NCBI GenBank assembly: GCA_039817385.1
Contig: JBCBVY010000003.1
Location: 372,001 to 436,000 of the forward strand
Source of the DNA: JBCBCP01 sp039817385
GTDB lineage: Bacteria; Pseudomonadota; Alphaproteobacteria; Rhodobacterales; Rhodobacteraceae
Length of the DNA stretch: 64,000 bases
Direction: 5' to 3'
The notes under the pieces: model-generated
What the model was told of the DNA's origin: nothing
Database searches by the model: none
What the model saw: only the letters and a program-made list of their open reading frames with translations
Translations under genes and position numbers: made by a program
Shown: positions 54,957 to 63,524 of the stretch, in pieces
Numbering within the stretch: position 1 is the first letter of the stretch
Layout: every line of letters begins with the position of its first letter

Positions 54957-56614
54957 CAGCTCTGATCACGAAATCGATTGATGATTGGATAGCGCCGATC
55001 CAGCCAGAACGCCCGTTTCGTCAGGCGCGCGCCTGGGGCAGACTGGAACCGCTTGTATTCGCTGAGGTAAATGAGCCGTTCGACCCTTCGCGCGGTCTCC
55101 GCATCGAAGCCTGCCGCGACGCAATCCTCGATGGACCCATCCTCATCGACCAAGATCTCCAGCATCCGGTCCAGCTCCGGATAGTCCGGAAGGCTATCGC
55201 TGTCCTTCTGATCCTCACGCAGTTCCGCGCTTGGCGGCTTGGTGATGATCCGGTCCGGGATCACCTCGCCTTCCGGTCCTTTCATCCACGGCGCGTGGTT
55301 CGCGTTGCGCCAGCGGCAGGTCTCAAACACCCGCATCTTGTACAGGTCCTTGATCGGATTGTAGCCGCCCGACATGTCGCCATAAATCGTCGCATAGCCC
55401 ACCGCGACCTCGGACTTGTTGCCCGTGGTCAGCAGCATCTCACCAAACTTGTTGGACAGCCCCATCAGCAGCAGCCCGCGCAGGCGCGACTGGATGTTTT
55501 CCTCGGTCAGCCCAGGCTCAGTGCCCCCAAAGAGCGGCGCCAGCGCCTCTGTCACTGCCGCGCGCGCGCCGCTGATCGGCAAATAGTCATAGCGCGCACC
55601 CAGCGCCTTCGCGCAGGCTTCGGCGTCCTCAAGGCTTTCCGCCGACGTGTATTCGGAGGGCAGCATCACGCAGCGCACGTTCTCTGCGCCCAGCGCATCA
55701 ACCGCAATCGTTGCGACAAGCGCGGAGTCCACGCCCCCCGACATGCCGAGCAAGACCTGTCCAAACCCCGCCTTCGCGCAATAGTCGCGCAGGGCCTGCA
55801 CCATCACGCGGTAGTCCTGCGCCCATTCATCACCCATCGGCGCGATGTCCCCCGGCACCACGCGCCAGCCGTCCGGGCCACGCTCCAGATCGACATGGGT
55901 GACCGCCACGTCAAAAGCAGGCAGGCGCAGCGCCAGTTCCCCATGCAGGTTCAGGGCAAAGCTGGCCCCGTCAAAGACCTGATCGTCCTGTCCGCCCACC
56001 ATGTTCAGGTAGATGAGCGGCAGCCCCGTCTCGACCACGCGCGCAACCATGTGGTTCAGCCGGGTGTCGAACTTGCCCCGGTAATAGGGCGAGCCGTTCG
56101 GCACCAGCAAGAACTCCGCACCGGTCTCGGCTAGCGTTTCGGCCACGTCCGGATGCCACGCGTCTTCGCAGATTGGCGAGCCGACCCGCACGTTGCCCAC
56201 CGCATAGGGCCCACCAAGCGCGCCCGCGTCAAAAATCCGAACCTCGTCGAACACTGTCTCATTTGGCAACTCGTGCTTGAACACCTTGGTCACCACGCGC
56301 CCGCCGGTGCAGATCAGGTAGGCATTGTAAAGCTTGCCGTCCTCCGCCCACGGCGACCCGATCGCCAGTGTCGGCCCGTCTGCGCAGTCCCGCGCCAACG
56401 CCTCCACCTCCGCCATCGCGGCGCGGTGAAAGGCGGGCTTCATGACCAGATCCTGCGCGTTATAGCCCGCGATGAACATCTCGGGCAGCGCGAGCATATC
56501 TGCGCCCGCTGCCTTCGCCTGCGCCCAAGCGTCCTGCGCCAATGCGGCGTTGCCGGTCAGATCGCCAACCCTTGGATTGAGCTGTCCCAGTGTAATCCGA
56601 AAACGATCCGCCAT
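54956..56614 (-). CDS. nadE: Glutamine-dependent NAD+ synthetase
   Basis: A 552-residue two-domain enzyme making NAD+ from nicotinate adenine dinucleotide. The N-terminal nitrilase-type glutaminase has the Glu-Lys-Cys triad: ALPEMFIAGY, KVFKHELPN and PICEDAWHP. The C-terminal synthetase domain has the ATP loop LLGMSGGVDSALVA and TTGNKSEVAVGYATIYGDMSGG. It is complete and functions with NadD (30084). It is convergent with the zincin gene across hairpins, and divergent from the MORN gene. Confidence 0.96.
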   Translation of the reverse strand: MADRFRITLGQLNPRVGDLTGNAALAQDAWAQAKAAGADMLALPEMFIAGYNAQDLVMKPAFHRAAMAEVEALARDCADGPTLAIGSPWAEDGKLYNAYLICTGGRVVTKVFKHELPNETVFDEVRIFDAGALGGPYAVGNVRVGSPICEDAWHPDVAETLAETGAEFLLVPNGSPYYRGKFDTRLNHMVARVVETGLPLIYLNMVGGQDDQVFDGASFALNLHGELALRLPAFDVAVTHVDLERGPDGWRVVPGDIAPMGDEWAQDYRVMVQALRDYCAKAGFGQVLLGMSGGVDSALVATIAVDALGAENVRCVMLPSEYTSAESLEDAEACAKALGARYDYLPISGARAAVTEALAPLFGGTEPGLTEENIQSRLRGLLLMGLSNKFGEMLLTTGNKSEVAVGYATIYGDMSGGYNPIKDLYKMRVFETCRWRNANHAPWMKGPEGEVIPDRIITKPPSAELREDQKDSDSLPDYPELDRMLEILVDEDGSIEDCVAAGFDAETARRVERLIYLSEYKRFQSAPGARLTKRAFWLDRRYPIINRFRDQS

Positions 56615-56790
56615 GCCCGGCCCCTTGTCTGCCCTCTGCCCCTATAAAGATGTGCCGCAGCGGCGAAAAGCCACCCGCGCGGGTCAAATGCCGCGCCTGA
56701 CACAGCCTTGTCGGTTGCGAGCGCTCCGCCCTTGGCTTAACTTTTCAGCACGCGCGGACGGGGCCGTGCATTTCGGGCAGGGTAAGAAAC

Positions 56791-58209
56791 ATGCGGTTCA
56801 AGGCTCTCATCATTGCTGCAACGCTGATCGCCACCGCGGCTAGCGCGCAGGACGGGCAAGTCCTGACCAAACAATATGACGATGGCGGCATCTACGAAGG
56901 GACCTTCCAGAACGGCCTGCAACATGGCACCGGCACCTACCGCCTTCCCAATGGCTATGAATACACAGGCCAGTGGGTCGAGGGCGAGATCAAGGGCGAG
57001 GGCACCGCGCGGTTTCCCAATGGGTCAATCTATGAAGGCGCCTTTGCAAAGGGCAAACCCGAAGGCTTTGGCAAAATCACCTTCGCCGATGGCGGCACCT
57101 ATGAAGGCACATGGCAGGACGGTACGATCATGGGCGAGGGCATCGCGCTTTACGCGAACGGTGTCCGCTATGAGGGGCAGTTTCGCGCTGCCAAGCACCA
57201 CGGCAAGGGCGTTATGCAAAGCCCGGGTGGATATGAATACAAGGGCGACTGGGTCGATGGGGTCAAACAGGGCATTGGCACCATCACCTACCCGGACGGG
57301 GCGGTCTATGACGGGGACATCCTCGCCGGAAAGCGCCACGGCACCGGCACGCTGACCATGCCGGACGGGCTGGTCTATACCGGGCTTTGGGCCGAAGGGC
57401 AGATCGACGGCACAGGCAAGCTGACGCAGCCCAATGGGGACGTCTATGAAGGGGGCCTTGTGCAAGGCCGCCGCGAGGGGCAGGGCCGTGTGACCTATGC
57501 CAACGGGGACGTTTACGAGGGTGCTTTTGTCAACGATCTGCGCGAGGGCCAGGGCACCTTCACCGGCACGGATGGCTACATCTACACCGGGTCGTGGGTT
57601 GCGGGGCAGATCGAGGGCGCGGGGCGCGTGACCTACCCGGACGGGTCGGTCTACGAGGGCAGCTTCAAGGATGACCTCGCCGATGGAACGGGCACGATCA
57701 CCTACGCGGATGGCTCCACCTATACCGGCGACTGGGTTGCAGGCGTGATCGAGGGCACGGGCCGCGCGACCTACCCCAACGGCGTTGTCTACGAAGGCGG
57801 CTTTCAGAGTGCGCGGAACCACGGTCAAGGCGTGATGACCTATGCGGATGGCTACCGCTATGAGGGCGCCTGGATCGATGGCCAACGGCAGGGCATGGGC
57901 CGGGCCACCTATCCCGACGGCACCGTCTACGAGGGGGAGTTCCAGGCCGGCCAACGCCACGGCACCGGCAAGATCGTGATGGCCGACGGCTTTCAATACG
58001 AAGGCGAATGGGCACGCGGCGAGATCGAAGGGAAGGGCATCGCGACCTATGCCAATGGGGACGTTTACGAAGGCACCTTCCGCAACGGTCGTCGGCAAGG
58101 CACTGGAACCATGCGCTATGCCAGCGGAGAGGTTGCGCGCGGTACATGGGACAGCGGCGCGCTGACCGAGGCTGAGGACGAGACCGAAGCCGTCACCGAC
58201 GACGGCTAG
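56791..58209 (+). CDS. Secreted MORN-repeat protein (18 repeats)
   Basis: 472 residues. The signal peptide MRFKALIIAATLIATAASA precedes 18 tandem 23-residue MORN repeats (YEGxxxxGxxxGxGxxxxxxG) from about residue 32 to 446. A truncated nineteenth and an acidic tail (EDETEAVTDDG) follow. MORN repeats form an elongated beta-hairpin array that binds lipids or proteins; in eukaryotes they are membrane-associated. The exported bacterial version probably acts in the periplasm or at the outer membrane. Repeats are diverged at DNA level, arguing against recent expansion. Confidence 0.93.
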   Translation: MRFKALIIAATLIATAASAQDGQVLTKQYDDGGIYEGTFQNGLQHGTGTYRLPNGYEYTGQWVEGEIKGEGTARFPNGSIYEGAFAKGKPEGFGKITFADGGTYEGTWQDGTIMGEGIALYANGVRYEGQFRAAKHHGKGVMQSPGGYEYKGDWVDGVKQGIGTITYPDGAVYDGDILAGKRHGTGTLTMPDGLVYTGLWAEGQIDGTGKLTQPNGDVYEGGLVQGRREGQGRVTYANGDVYEGAFVNDLREGQGTFTGTDGYIYTGSWVAGQIEGAGRVTYPDGSVYEGSFKDDLADGTGTITYADGSTYTGDWVAGVIEGTGRATYPNGVVYEGGFQSARNHGQGVMTYADGYRYEGAWIDGQRQGMGRATYPDGTVYEGEFQAGQRHGTGKIVMADGFQYEGEWARGEIEGKGIATYANGDVYEGTFRNGRRQGTGTMRYASGEVARGTWDSGALTEAEDETEAVTDDG

Positions 58210-58262
58210 GCTGTCACCCCGCCAACCCGTAGGGTACGCATTTTACGGCGCAGCGCCCCGGT

Positions 58263-59675
58263 CTATGCTGAAACCACCCGCAGTTCTGCCCGCGGCGCAG
58301 CCATCACACCGGGCACGCATTCGACCTTTGGAAGCGTCAGGAAAATCATCGCCGGGTTGCTGATATCAGGCCGCGCGGCAAGAGCCTCCGCCAGCTCATG
58401 TCCTTTGCACCGCAGCTGCGCCGCATCCGGCATGCCGCCCCGCGCCACAACCAGAACCTCGGTCCGCTCCGCCACACCGGCTGCGCAAAGTGCCTCCGTG
58501 ATCTGCTCCGCCGCGCCAACGCCCATGTAAACGGCAACACGGGCGCCCTCGTGCAGATATTGCATCCATTCCGGCACATCCGCGTCCTCTGCGCTCGCCC
58601 CGGTGGTCAGCACCAGCGTATTCACCTTGCCCCGCTCCGTCAGGAAATCCCCGGCCTCTGCCGCGCAGGCACTGGCGGAGGTGACCCCGGGCACAATCTC
58701 GCAAGCGATGCCTTCCGCGGCGAGCGCGTCCGCCTCCTCCGCCCCGCGGGCAAAGACGCCGGGATCACCGCATTTCAGCCGCACAACCCGCTTGCCCTGC
58801 TTGGCCGCGGCGACGATCACGCCGTTGATCCGCTCCTGCGGCCACGCGCGGCAGCCCGGCTTCTTGCCGACATAGACCCGCTCTGCATCGCGGCGCGCCA
58901 GCTCAAGCAGCCCCGGATCAATCAGCCGGTCGTAGAAGATGATATCCGCCTCCTGCAACCGCTTGACCCCGCGCAGCGTGATCAGGTCCGCCGACCCCGG
59001 CCCGGCCCCCACAAGCGCAACCTGCGCGCCGCTTTGCGCGGGGATGGTGCCACCTGCGATCACGTCTTTGATCATCCGCGCGGCGTCCCGCTCACCGCCC
59101 TGCGCAAACCGCTCCCGCACCGGCCCGTCAAAGACCCAGCGCCACAGATCGCGCCGATCCCGCGGGCCGAGCCGCGCCGCTGCCGCGCCGCGCAAACGCC
59201 CTGCCAAGGCGGCCAGCGCTCCAAGGCGCGGCTCCAGCATCTGCTCGACCTTGGTCTTGATCTGGCGCGCCAGCACGGGCGCGGTGCCTTCGGTCCCGAT
59301 GGCGACCACAACCGGGTCACGGTCCACGATCGACGGGGTGATCGCATCACACAGATCCGGCTGGTCCACCACGTTGACAACAGCGCTTGCCGCCTTGGCG
59401 AGGGCGTGAAGGCTCGCGTCGACGCCCGGGCATCCCGTTGCAACAAAAACCAGCGCGGTTTCTTCGAACGCCTCCGCCTGGATCGGTCCGGTTTTCCAGG
59501 TGATCCGCCCCTCCTGATGCAAAGCCATCAACTCCGGGTCAAGATCGGGCGCGAGCACCGTGATTTCCGCCTCGGTCTTCAGCATCAGGCGGCATTTCTG
59601 TGCGGCCTGCTCGCCGCCGCCGGCAATCACAACCCTACGGCCCCGCATGGTCAGGAACATCGGAAACGTCTTCAT
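58263..59675 (-). CDS. cysG: Siroheme synthase (CysG, trifunctional)
   Basis: A 470-residue fusion. The N-terminal dehydrogenase/ferrochelatase part has NAD motif VVIAGGGEQAAQK and the catalytic Asp in VVNVVDQPD. The C-terminal uroporphyrinogen-III methyltransferase has VGAGPGSADLITLRG and VRLKCGDPGVFARG. It makes siroheme, needed by NirB. The start ATG overlaps the stop of the preceding gene (ATGA). It is the promoter-distal gene of the nitrate operon; the longer open frame upstream lies inside the neighbour. Confidence 0.95.
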   Translation of the reverse strand: MKTFPMFLTMRGRRVVIAGGGEQAAQKCRLMLKTEAEITVLAPDLDPELMALHQEGRITWKTGPIQAEAFEETALVFVATGCPGVDASLHALAKAASAVVNVVDQPDLCDAITPSIVDRDPVVVAIGTEGTAPVLARQIKTKVEQMLEPRLGALAALAGRLRGAAAARLGPRDRRDLWRWVFDGPVRERFAQGGERDAARMIKDVIAGGTIPAQSGAQVALVGAGPGSADLITLRGVKRLQEADIIFYDRLIDPGLLELARRDAERVYVGKKPGCRAWPQERINGVIVAAAKQGKRVVRLKCGDPGVFARGAEEADALAAEGIACEIVPGVTSASACAAEAGDFLTERGKVNTLVLTTGASAEDADVPEWMQYLHEGARVAVYMGVGAAEQITEALCAAGVAERTEVLVVARGGMPDAAQLRCKGHELAEALAARPDISNPAMIFLTLPKVECVPGVMAAPRAELRVVSA

Positions 59676-60622
59676 GCGCAGGCCCCTTTTGCTGTCAGGC
59701 GGGCGTCCCACAGGTCTTGCGCCTGTTGCTCCGCCTCGGGAATGTCTTTCGCGGCACCCAGAGTCCACAGCGCGAGCGCCGCGGTGCCGGTCACCACGTC
59801 CACCGCAAAAGCATCGTGCACAGCCCCATGCCAAAGCGCCGCAACGTCCACATCCTGCCCCGCCTCATGCAGGCGCCGCACCCCGTGATCCGCACCAAAA
59901 GCGGGCACCTCGATATGGGCGCCGTCCCGCAGGCCAAAGACGGCAATCGTCTTGCCCGGGTGCCGCTCGAATTCGCCGCCACCGCCCTTGATGATGGATA
60001 GATTGCGCTGGCCCAGTTGGTCCGCCGCGCGCGCTTGCAGGCCGCGGTAAGACGGATGAAAGACGCCCTGCACCTGCGCACCCGCCCCCGCCGGGTTCCA
60101 CATGCGCAGCACCGTGTTCACACAAGACCGCAGGCCCAGCGTCTCGCGCAGCGCGAGCAGCCGAAACGCCTGCGGCGCGAGGTATTCGAGGGGAAAATAG
60201 GTGAGCGGCGCGTGCCGATCTGCAACCGGAATGCCAAGCGCGGGAAGCGCCCCGCGCACATCCGCGATACCGCGCTGGTCGGAGTTCCAGCCATGCAGCA
60301 GCACACGGTATCCTGCCAGCGCGACCAGCTTGGCGGCCAGCAGGAACAGCGGCGCGCCCCGGGACCGGCCCGCAGCATAGCTGGGCCAGTCAAGATCAAA
60401 CCCGCTGAGCGGGGTATGCTCCTGCAAGGCCCGGGTAAAACCCGCGATCTCCGCATCCGTCTCCCCGCGGTAGCGCAGCACCATCAGAAGCGCGGTTTCC
60501 ACCTCCGGCTCTGCCTCCCCGGACAGCATCAGCGTCATCGCTGCGCGCGCTTCCTCAAAGGTCAGCGTCCGCCCCCGCCCCTTGCCGCGTGCAACAGCCT
60601 GAAGGTACGGCGTGAGGCTCAT
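59672..60622 (-). CDS. Glycosyltransferase-fold protein, TrpD2/YbiB family
   Basis: A 316-residue protein related to anthranilate phosphoribosyltransferase. The N-terminal helical domain has GRGRTLTFEEARAAMTLMLSG, and the catalytic-type domain has LLHGWNSDQRGIADVRGALPALGIP. YbiB-type members bind nucleic acid and lack TrpD activity, and no trp genes are nearby. It overlaps nasA and cysG by ATGA on both sides, so it is a coupled member of the nitrate assimilation operon. Its role there is unknown. Confidence 0.87.
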   Translation of the reverse strand: MSLTPYLQAVARGKGRGRTLTFEEARAAMTLMLSGEAEPEVETALLMVLRYRGETDAEIAGFTRALQEHTPLSGFDLDWPSYAAGRSRGAPLFLLAAKLVALAGYRVLLHGWNSDQRGIADVRGALPALGIPVADRHAPLTYFPLEYLAPQAFRLLALRETLGLRSCVNTVLRMWNPAGAGAQVQGVFHPSYRGLQARAADQLGQRNLSIIKGGGGEFERHPGKTIAVFGLRDGAHIEVPAFGADHGVRRLHEAGQDVDVAALWHGAVHDAFAVDVVTGTAALALWTLGAAKDIPEAEQQAQDLWDARLTAKGACA

Positions 60623-63195
60623 TCCGCGGCCACCTGTTCAGGCACCGCGGACAGAAGCCCGGAAATTTCCGCCCGGCAGGAGCCGCAGCTGGTCCCCGCC
60701 CCGCAAGATGTTCCAACCGCGTCCAAAGTTCGCGCACCCGCGTCAATCGCGCCCAGGATTTGGTTGCGCCCCACAGCCATGCAAGAGCAGACGATGGGGC
60801 CGGCATCGGGCGCCCCTTCCGCCGGGCGGCCCGCAAGCGCGCGAAGCGGGGGCGCATCTGTTCCAATCAAGTCGATCACAGTCTGCCGCGCGACCCGCAC
60901 CGGCTCAGGCGCAGCAAAGAACACGGCCACCAGGTTACCGCCCCGGCTCAATGCAAGGCGCACCTGCCCCGTCGACACGTCGAGATAGCGGCTGATTTCG
61001 CCTGCCCCGCCAAGTTGCATCAGCAGAGCGTCCCAGTCCTCCGGCGCCTCATGCCCTGCAAGCTCGACCTGCCAGCCGCTGACGGTCCGCGCGAGGGCGC
61101 AATAGGGCGCGGAGATGTTCGGGCGGGTGAGGGAGGCCGCAAACCCGTACCATGCCGCACCATACGGCACCGCATCTACCGCGCCGGACTTTAACGCGGG
61201 CTGCCCGGAATAGGGGTCGGTCCCGACCTTGACCGTGATGTTGGAAAGGCTCCCTGCCCCCGTCTGACGCGTCCAGTGCATGGGCACAAACAATTGGCCC
61301 CGCTGCACCCGATCGGTAATCCATGCCCGAAAAAGGCCGCAGGCCCGCCCTGCGCGCAACTCCAGCAGGGTGGCGGCCTCCAAGCCAATCTCTTTAGCAT
61401 CCAGCGGGTGAATCTCGACAAAAGGCTCCGCCAGATGCGCGCCCAGCCGGGGCGATTTGCCGGTGCGGGTCATCGTGTGCCACTGGTCGCGAATGCGCCC
61501 GGTGTTCAGGGTGAACCGCGGCGCGCTCCGCTCCGGTGAGGTCACGGGCAGCATCCGCGCGCGGCCCCATTCATGATAAAATCCGCCACTCGCAAAAAAC
61601 CGCCCGCCCGCTGCGTCATCTGCGGGCACGGGCCATTGAACTGGGGCCAGACCGTCATATGCCGCAGCAGTCAGACCAGACAGCCCGGTCAGGTCGAGGT
61701 CTTTGCCAAAGCGCTGCGACAGCGCGGTGGACGCGGCGTATTCGTCGAACACCTCCGCGGGTGAGCGGAAAGCAAATCCGTCCCCGAACCCCATGCGCGC
61801 CGCGACATCGCAGATGATCTGCCAGTCCGGCCGCGCTTCCCCCGGCACAGGCAGAAACGCGCGCTGGCGCGAAATGCGCCGCTCTGAATTGGTGACAGTA
61901 CCCGACTTTTCGCCCCACCCCGCGGCGGGCAGCAAGACGTCTGCCAGATCGCCCGTATCGGTGCGCGCCATGATGTCCGACACGACCGTGAAGGGCACGT
62001 TTGCGATGGCTTCGGCTACACGCCCCGCATCGGGCAAGCTTACGGCGGGGTTCGTGGACATCACCCAAAGCGCCTTAATCCGGCCCTCGGCGCAGGCGTC
62101 AAAAAGGTCCACCGCCTTCAGCCCCTGCGCCGTGCACATCACCGGGCTGTTCCAGAAATCCTGCAGCGCTGTTCGGTGCGCCGCGTTCTCGATATCGAGG
62201 TGGTTGGCCAGCATGTTCGCCAACCCGCCAACTTCGCGCCCGCCCATCGCGTTTGGCTGGCCGGTCACGCTGAACGGCCCCATACCGGGCTTGCCGATCC
62301 GGCCGGTGGAAAGGTGGCAATTGATGATCGCCCCAACCTTGTCTGTGCCGCATGTCGACTGGTTCACGCCTTGGCTGTATACGGTAACGACCTTCTCCGT
62401 CCGCGCCCAAAGCGCAAAGAAAGCGCGCAGATCAACGCTCGGCTCAGGCAGACCACTCGCCGCATCCAGCGCCGTGTCGAATCCGTCCACATGCGCGGCG
62501 ACAAAATCGGCATCGACGGCGCCAACCTCATACAAATACGCGAGCAGTCGGCCAAAGACCGCAACGTCCTCATCGGGCTGAATGGCAAGGTGCAGGTCCG
62601 CTTCATCCGCCGTCACCGTCCGCCGCGGGTCGATCACAACCACCTTCATCCCGGTCCGCGCCCGTGCCGCCTGCACCCGCTGCCACAGCACCGGATGGCA
62701 CCATGCCAGGTTCGAGCCGACAAGCACCAAGAGCTCAGCCTCTTCAAGGTCCTCATACGTCCCCGGCACCGTGTCCGTGCCAAATGCCCGCTTGTGCCCC
62801 GCAACGGAGGACGCCATGCATAGGCGCGAGTTTGTGTCGATATTCGCGCTGCCGATATAGCCCTTCATGAGCTTGTTCGCGACGTAGTAATCCTCTGTCA
62901 AGAGCTGGCCGGAGACGTAGAAGGCCACCGAATCCGGCCCGTGCTCCGCAACGGCTTGGCTGAATTCCCGCGCCACGCAGTCCAGCGCCGTGTCCCAATC
63001 CACGCGCTGGCCATCCTGCACCGGGTGCAGCAGCCGCCCTTCAAGATCGATCGTCTCCCCCAGCGCAGCGCCTTTGGAGCAAAGCCGTCCGAAATTCGCC
63101 GGGTGGTCCGGGTCACCCCGTACGCTGCCGTCTGGCGCGGCCAGCACGCCGCAGCCAACCCCGCAATAGGGACAGGTGGTGCAGGTTTCGGTCAC
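60619..63195 (-). CDS. nasA: Assimilatory nitrate reductase large subunit with C-terminal BFD-type [2Fe-2S] domain
   Basis: An 858-residue cytoplasmic molybdoenzyme reducing nitrate to nitrite. The N-terminal [4Fe-4S] cluster ligands are C8, C11 and C15 (CTTCPYCGVGCG) and the Cys in RLCSKGA. Molybdopterin signatures include SRLCMASSVAGHKRAFG and GPFSVTGQPNAMGGREVGG. The C-terminus (IVCSCMAVG ... SCGAGTSCGSC) is a BFD-like 2Fe-2S domain, probably the electron entry. The start is GTG in a GTGA overlap with nirD. No Tat signal, consistent with assimilation. Confidence 0.96.
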   Translation of the reverse strand: MTETCTTCPYCGVGCGVLAAPDGSVRGDPDHPANFGRLCSKGAALGETIDLEGRLLHPVQDGQRVDWDTALDCVAREFSQAVAEHGPDSVAFYVSGQLLTEDYYVANKLMKGYIGSANIDTNSRLCMASSVAGHKRAFGTDTVPGTYEDLEEAELLVLVGSNLAWCHPVLWQRVQAARARTGMKVVVIDPRRTVTADEADLHLAIQPDEDVAVFGRLLAYLYEVGAVDADFVAAHVDGFDTALDAASGLPEPSVDLRAFFALWARTEKVVTVYSQGVNQSTCGTDKVGAIINCHLSTGRIGKPGMGPFSVTGQPNAMGGREVGGLANMLANHLDIENAAHRTALQDFWNSPVMCTAQGLKAVDLFDACAEGRIKALWVMSTNPAVSLPDAGRVAEAIANVPFTVVSDIMARTDTGDLADVLLPAAGWGEKSGTVTNSERRISRQRAFLPVPGEARPDWQIICDVAARMGFGDGFAFRSPAEVFDEYAASTALSQRFGKDLDLTGLSGLTAAAYDGLAPVQWPVPADDAAGGRFFASGGFYHEWGRARMLPVTSPERSAPRFTLNTGRIRDQWHTMTRTGKSPRLGAHLAEPFVEIHPLDAKEIGLEAATLLELRAGRACGLFRAWITDRVQRGQLFVPMHWTRQTGAGSLSNITVKVGTDPYSGQPALKSGAVDAVPYGAAWYGFAASLTRPNISAPYCALARTVSGWQVELAGHEAPEDWDALLMQLGGAGEISRYLDVSTGQVRLALSRGGNLVAVFFAAPEPVRVARQTVIDLIGTDAPPLRALAGRPAEGAPDAGPIVCSCMAVGRNQILGAIDAGARTLDAVGTSCGAGTSCGSCRAEISGLLSAVPEQVAAE

Positions 63196-63524
63196 GCCGC
63201 CCGCGCCCGCAGCACGCTCGCATCCACCAGCACCCGGCCTGCCTCCACCCGTGCGGGGAAGGTCGCGACAGAGCCCTCATCCGGCCCTTGCACCAACCCC
63301 GTCTCAAGCGAGATCACCCAGTTGTGCAGCGGACAGGTCACAGACGTGCCGTGCACGATCCCCTCAGAAAGCGGCCCAGCCTTGTGCGGGCAAGCGTTGT
63401 TCAGGGCAAAGACCCGGTCATCCCCGGTGCGGAACACGGCCACGCAGCCCTCCGCCGTCTTGATAACGCGCGCGCCGCGGGGCGCGATATCTTCCAGCGC
63501 TGCAATGTCGATCCAATCGCTCAT
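63192..63524 (-). CDS. nirD: Nitrite reductase (NADH) small subunit NirD, Rieske-type
   Basis: A 110-residue partner of NirB. Both Rieske ligand pairs are present: CPHKAG and CPLHNW (C-x-H and C-x2-H), so it can hold a [2Fe-2S] cluster. E. coli NirD lacks these ligands, so the alphaproteobacterial protein may take a direct electron role. The stop overlaps nasA (GTGA) and the start overlaps the end of nirB. It converts nitrite to ammonia with NirB. Confidence 0.95.
   Translation of the reverse strand: MSDWIDIAALEDIAPRGARVIKTAEGCVAVFRTGDDRVFALNNACPHKAGPLSEGIVHGTSVTCPLHNWVISLETGLVQGPDEGSVATFPARVEAGRVLVDASVLRARAA

Noticed and set aside
58229..58250. Further REP copy (GTAG then GGTACGC) between the MORN and cysG genes
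   Set aside because: The GTAG head is present but the arms do not form a palindrome of the family type; too weak to list.
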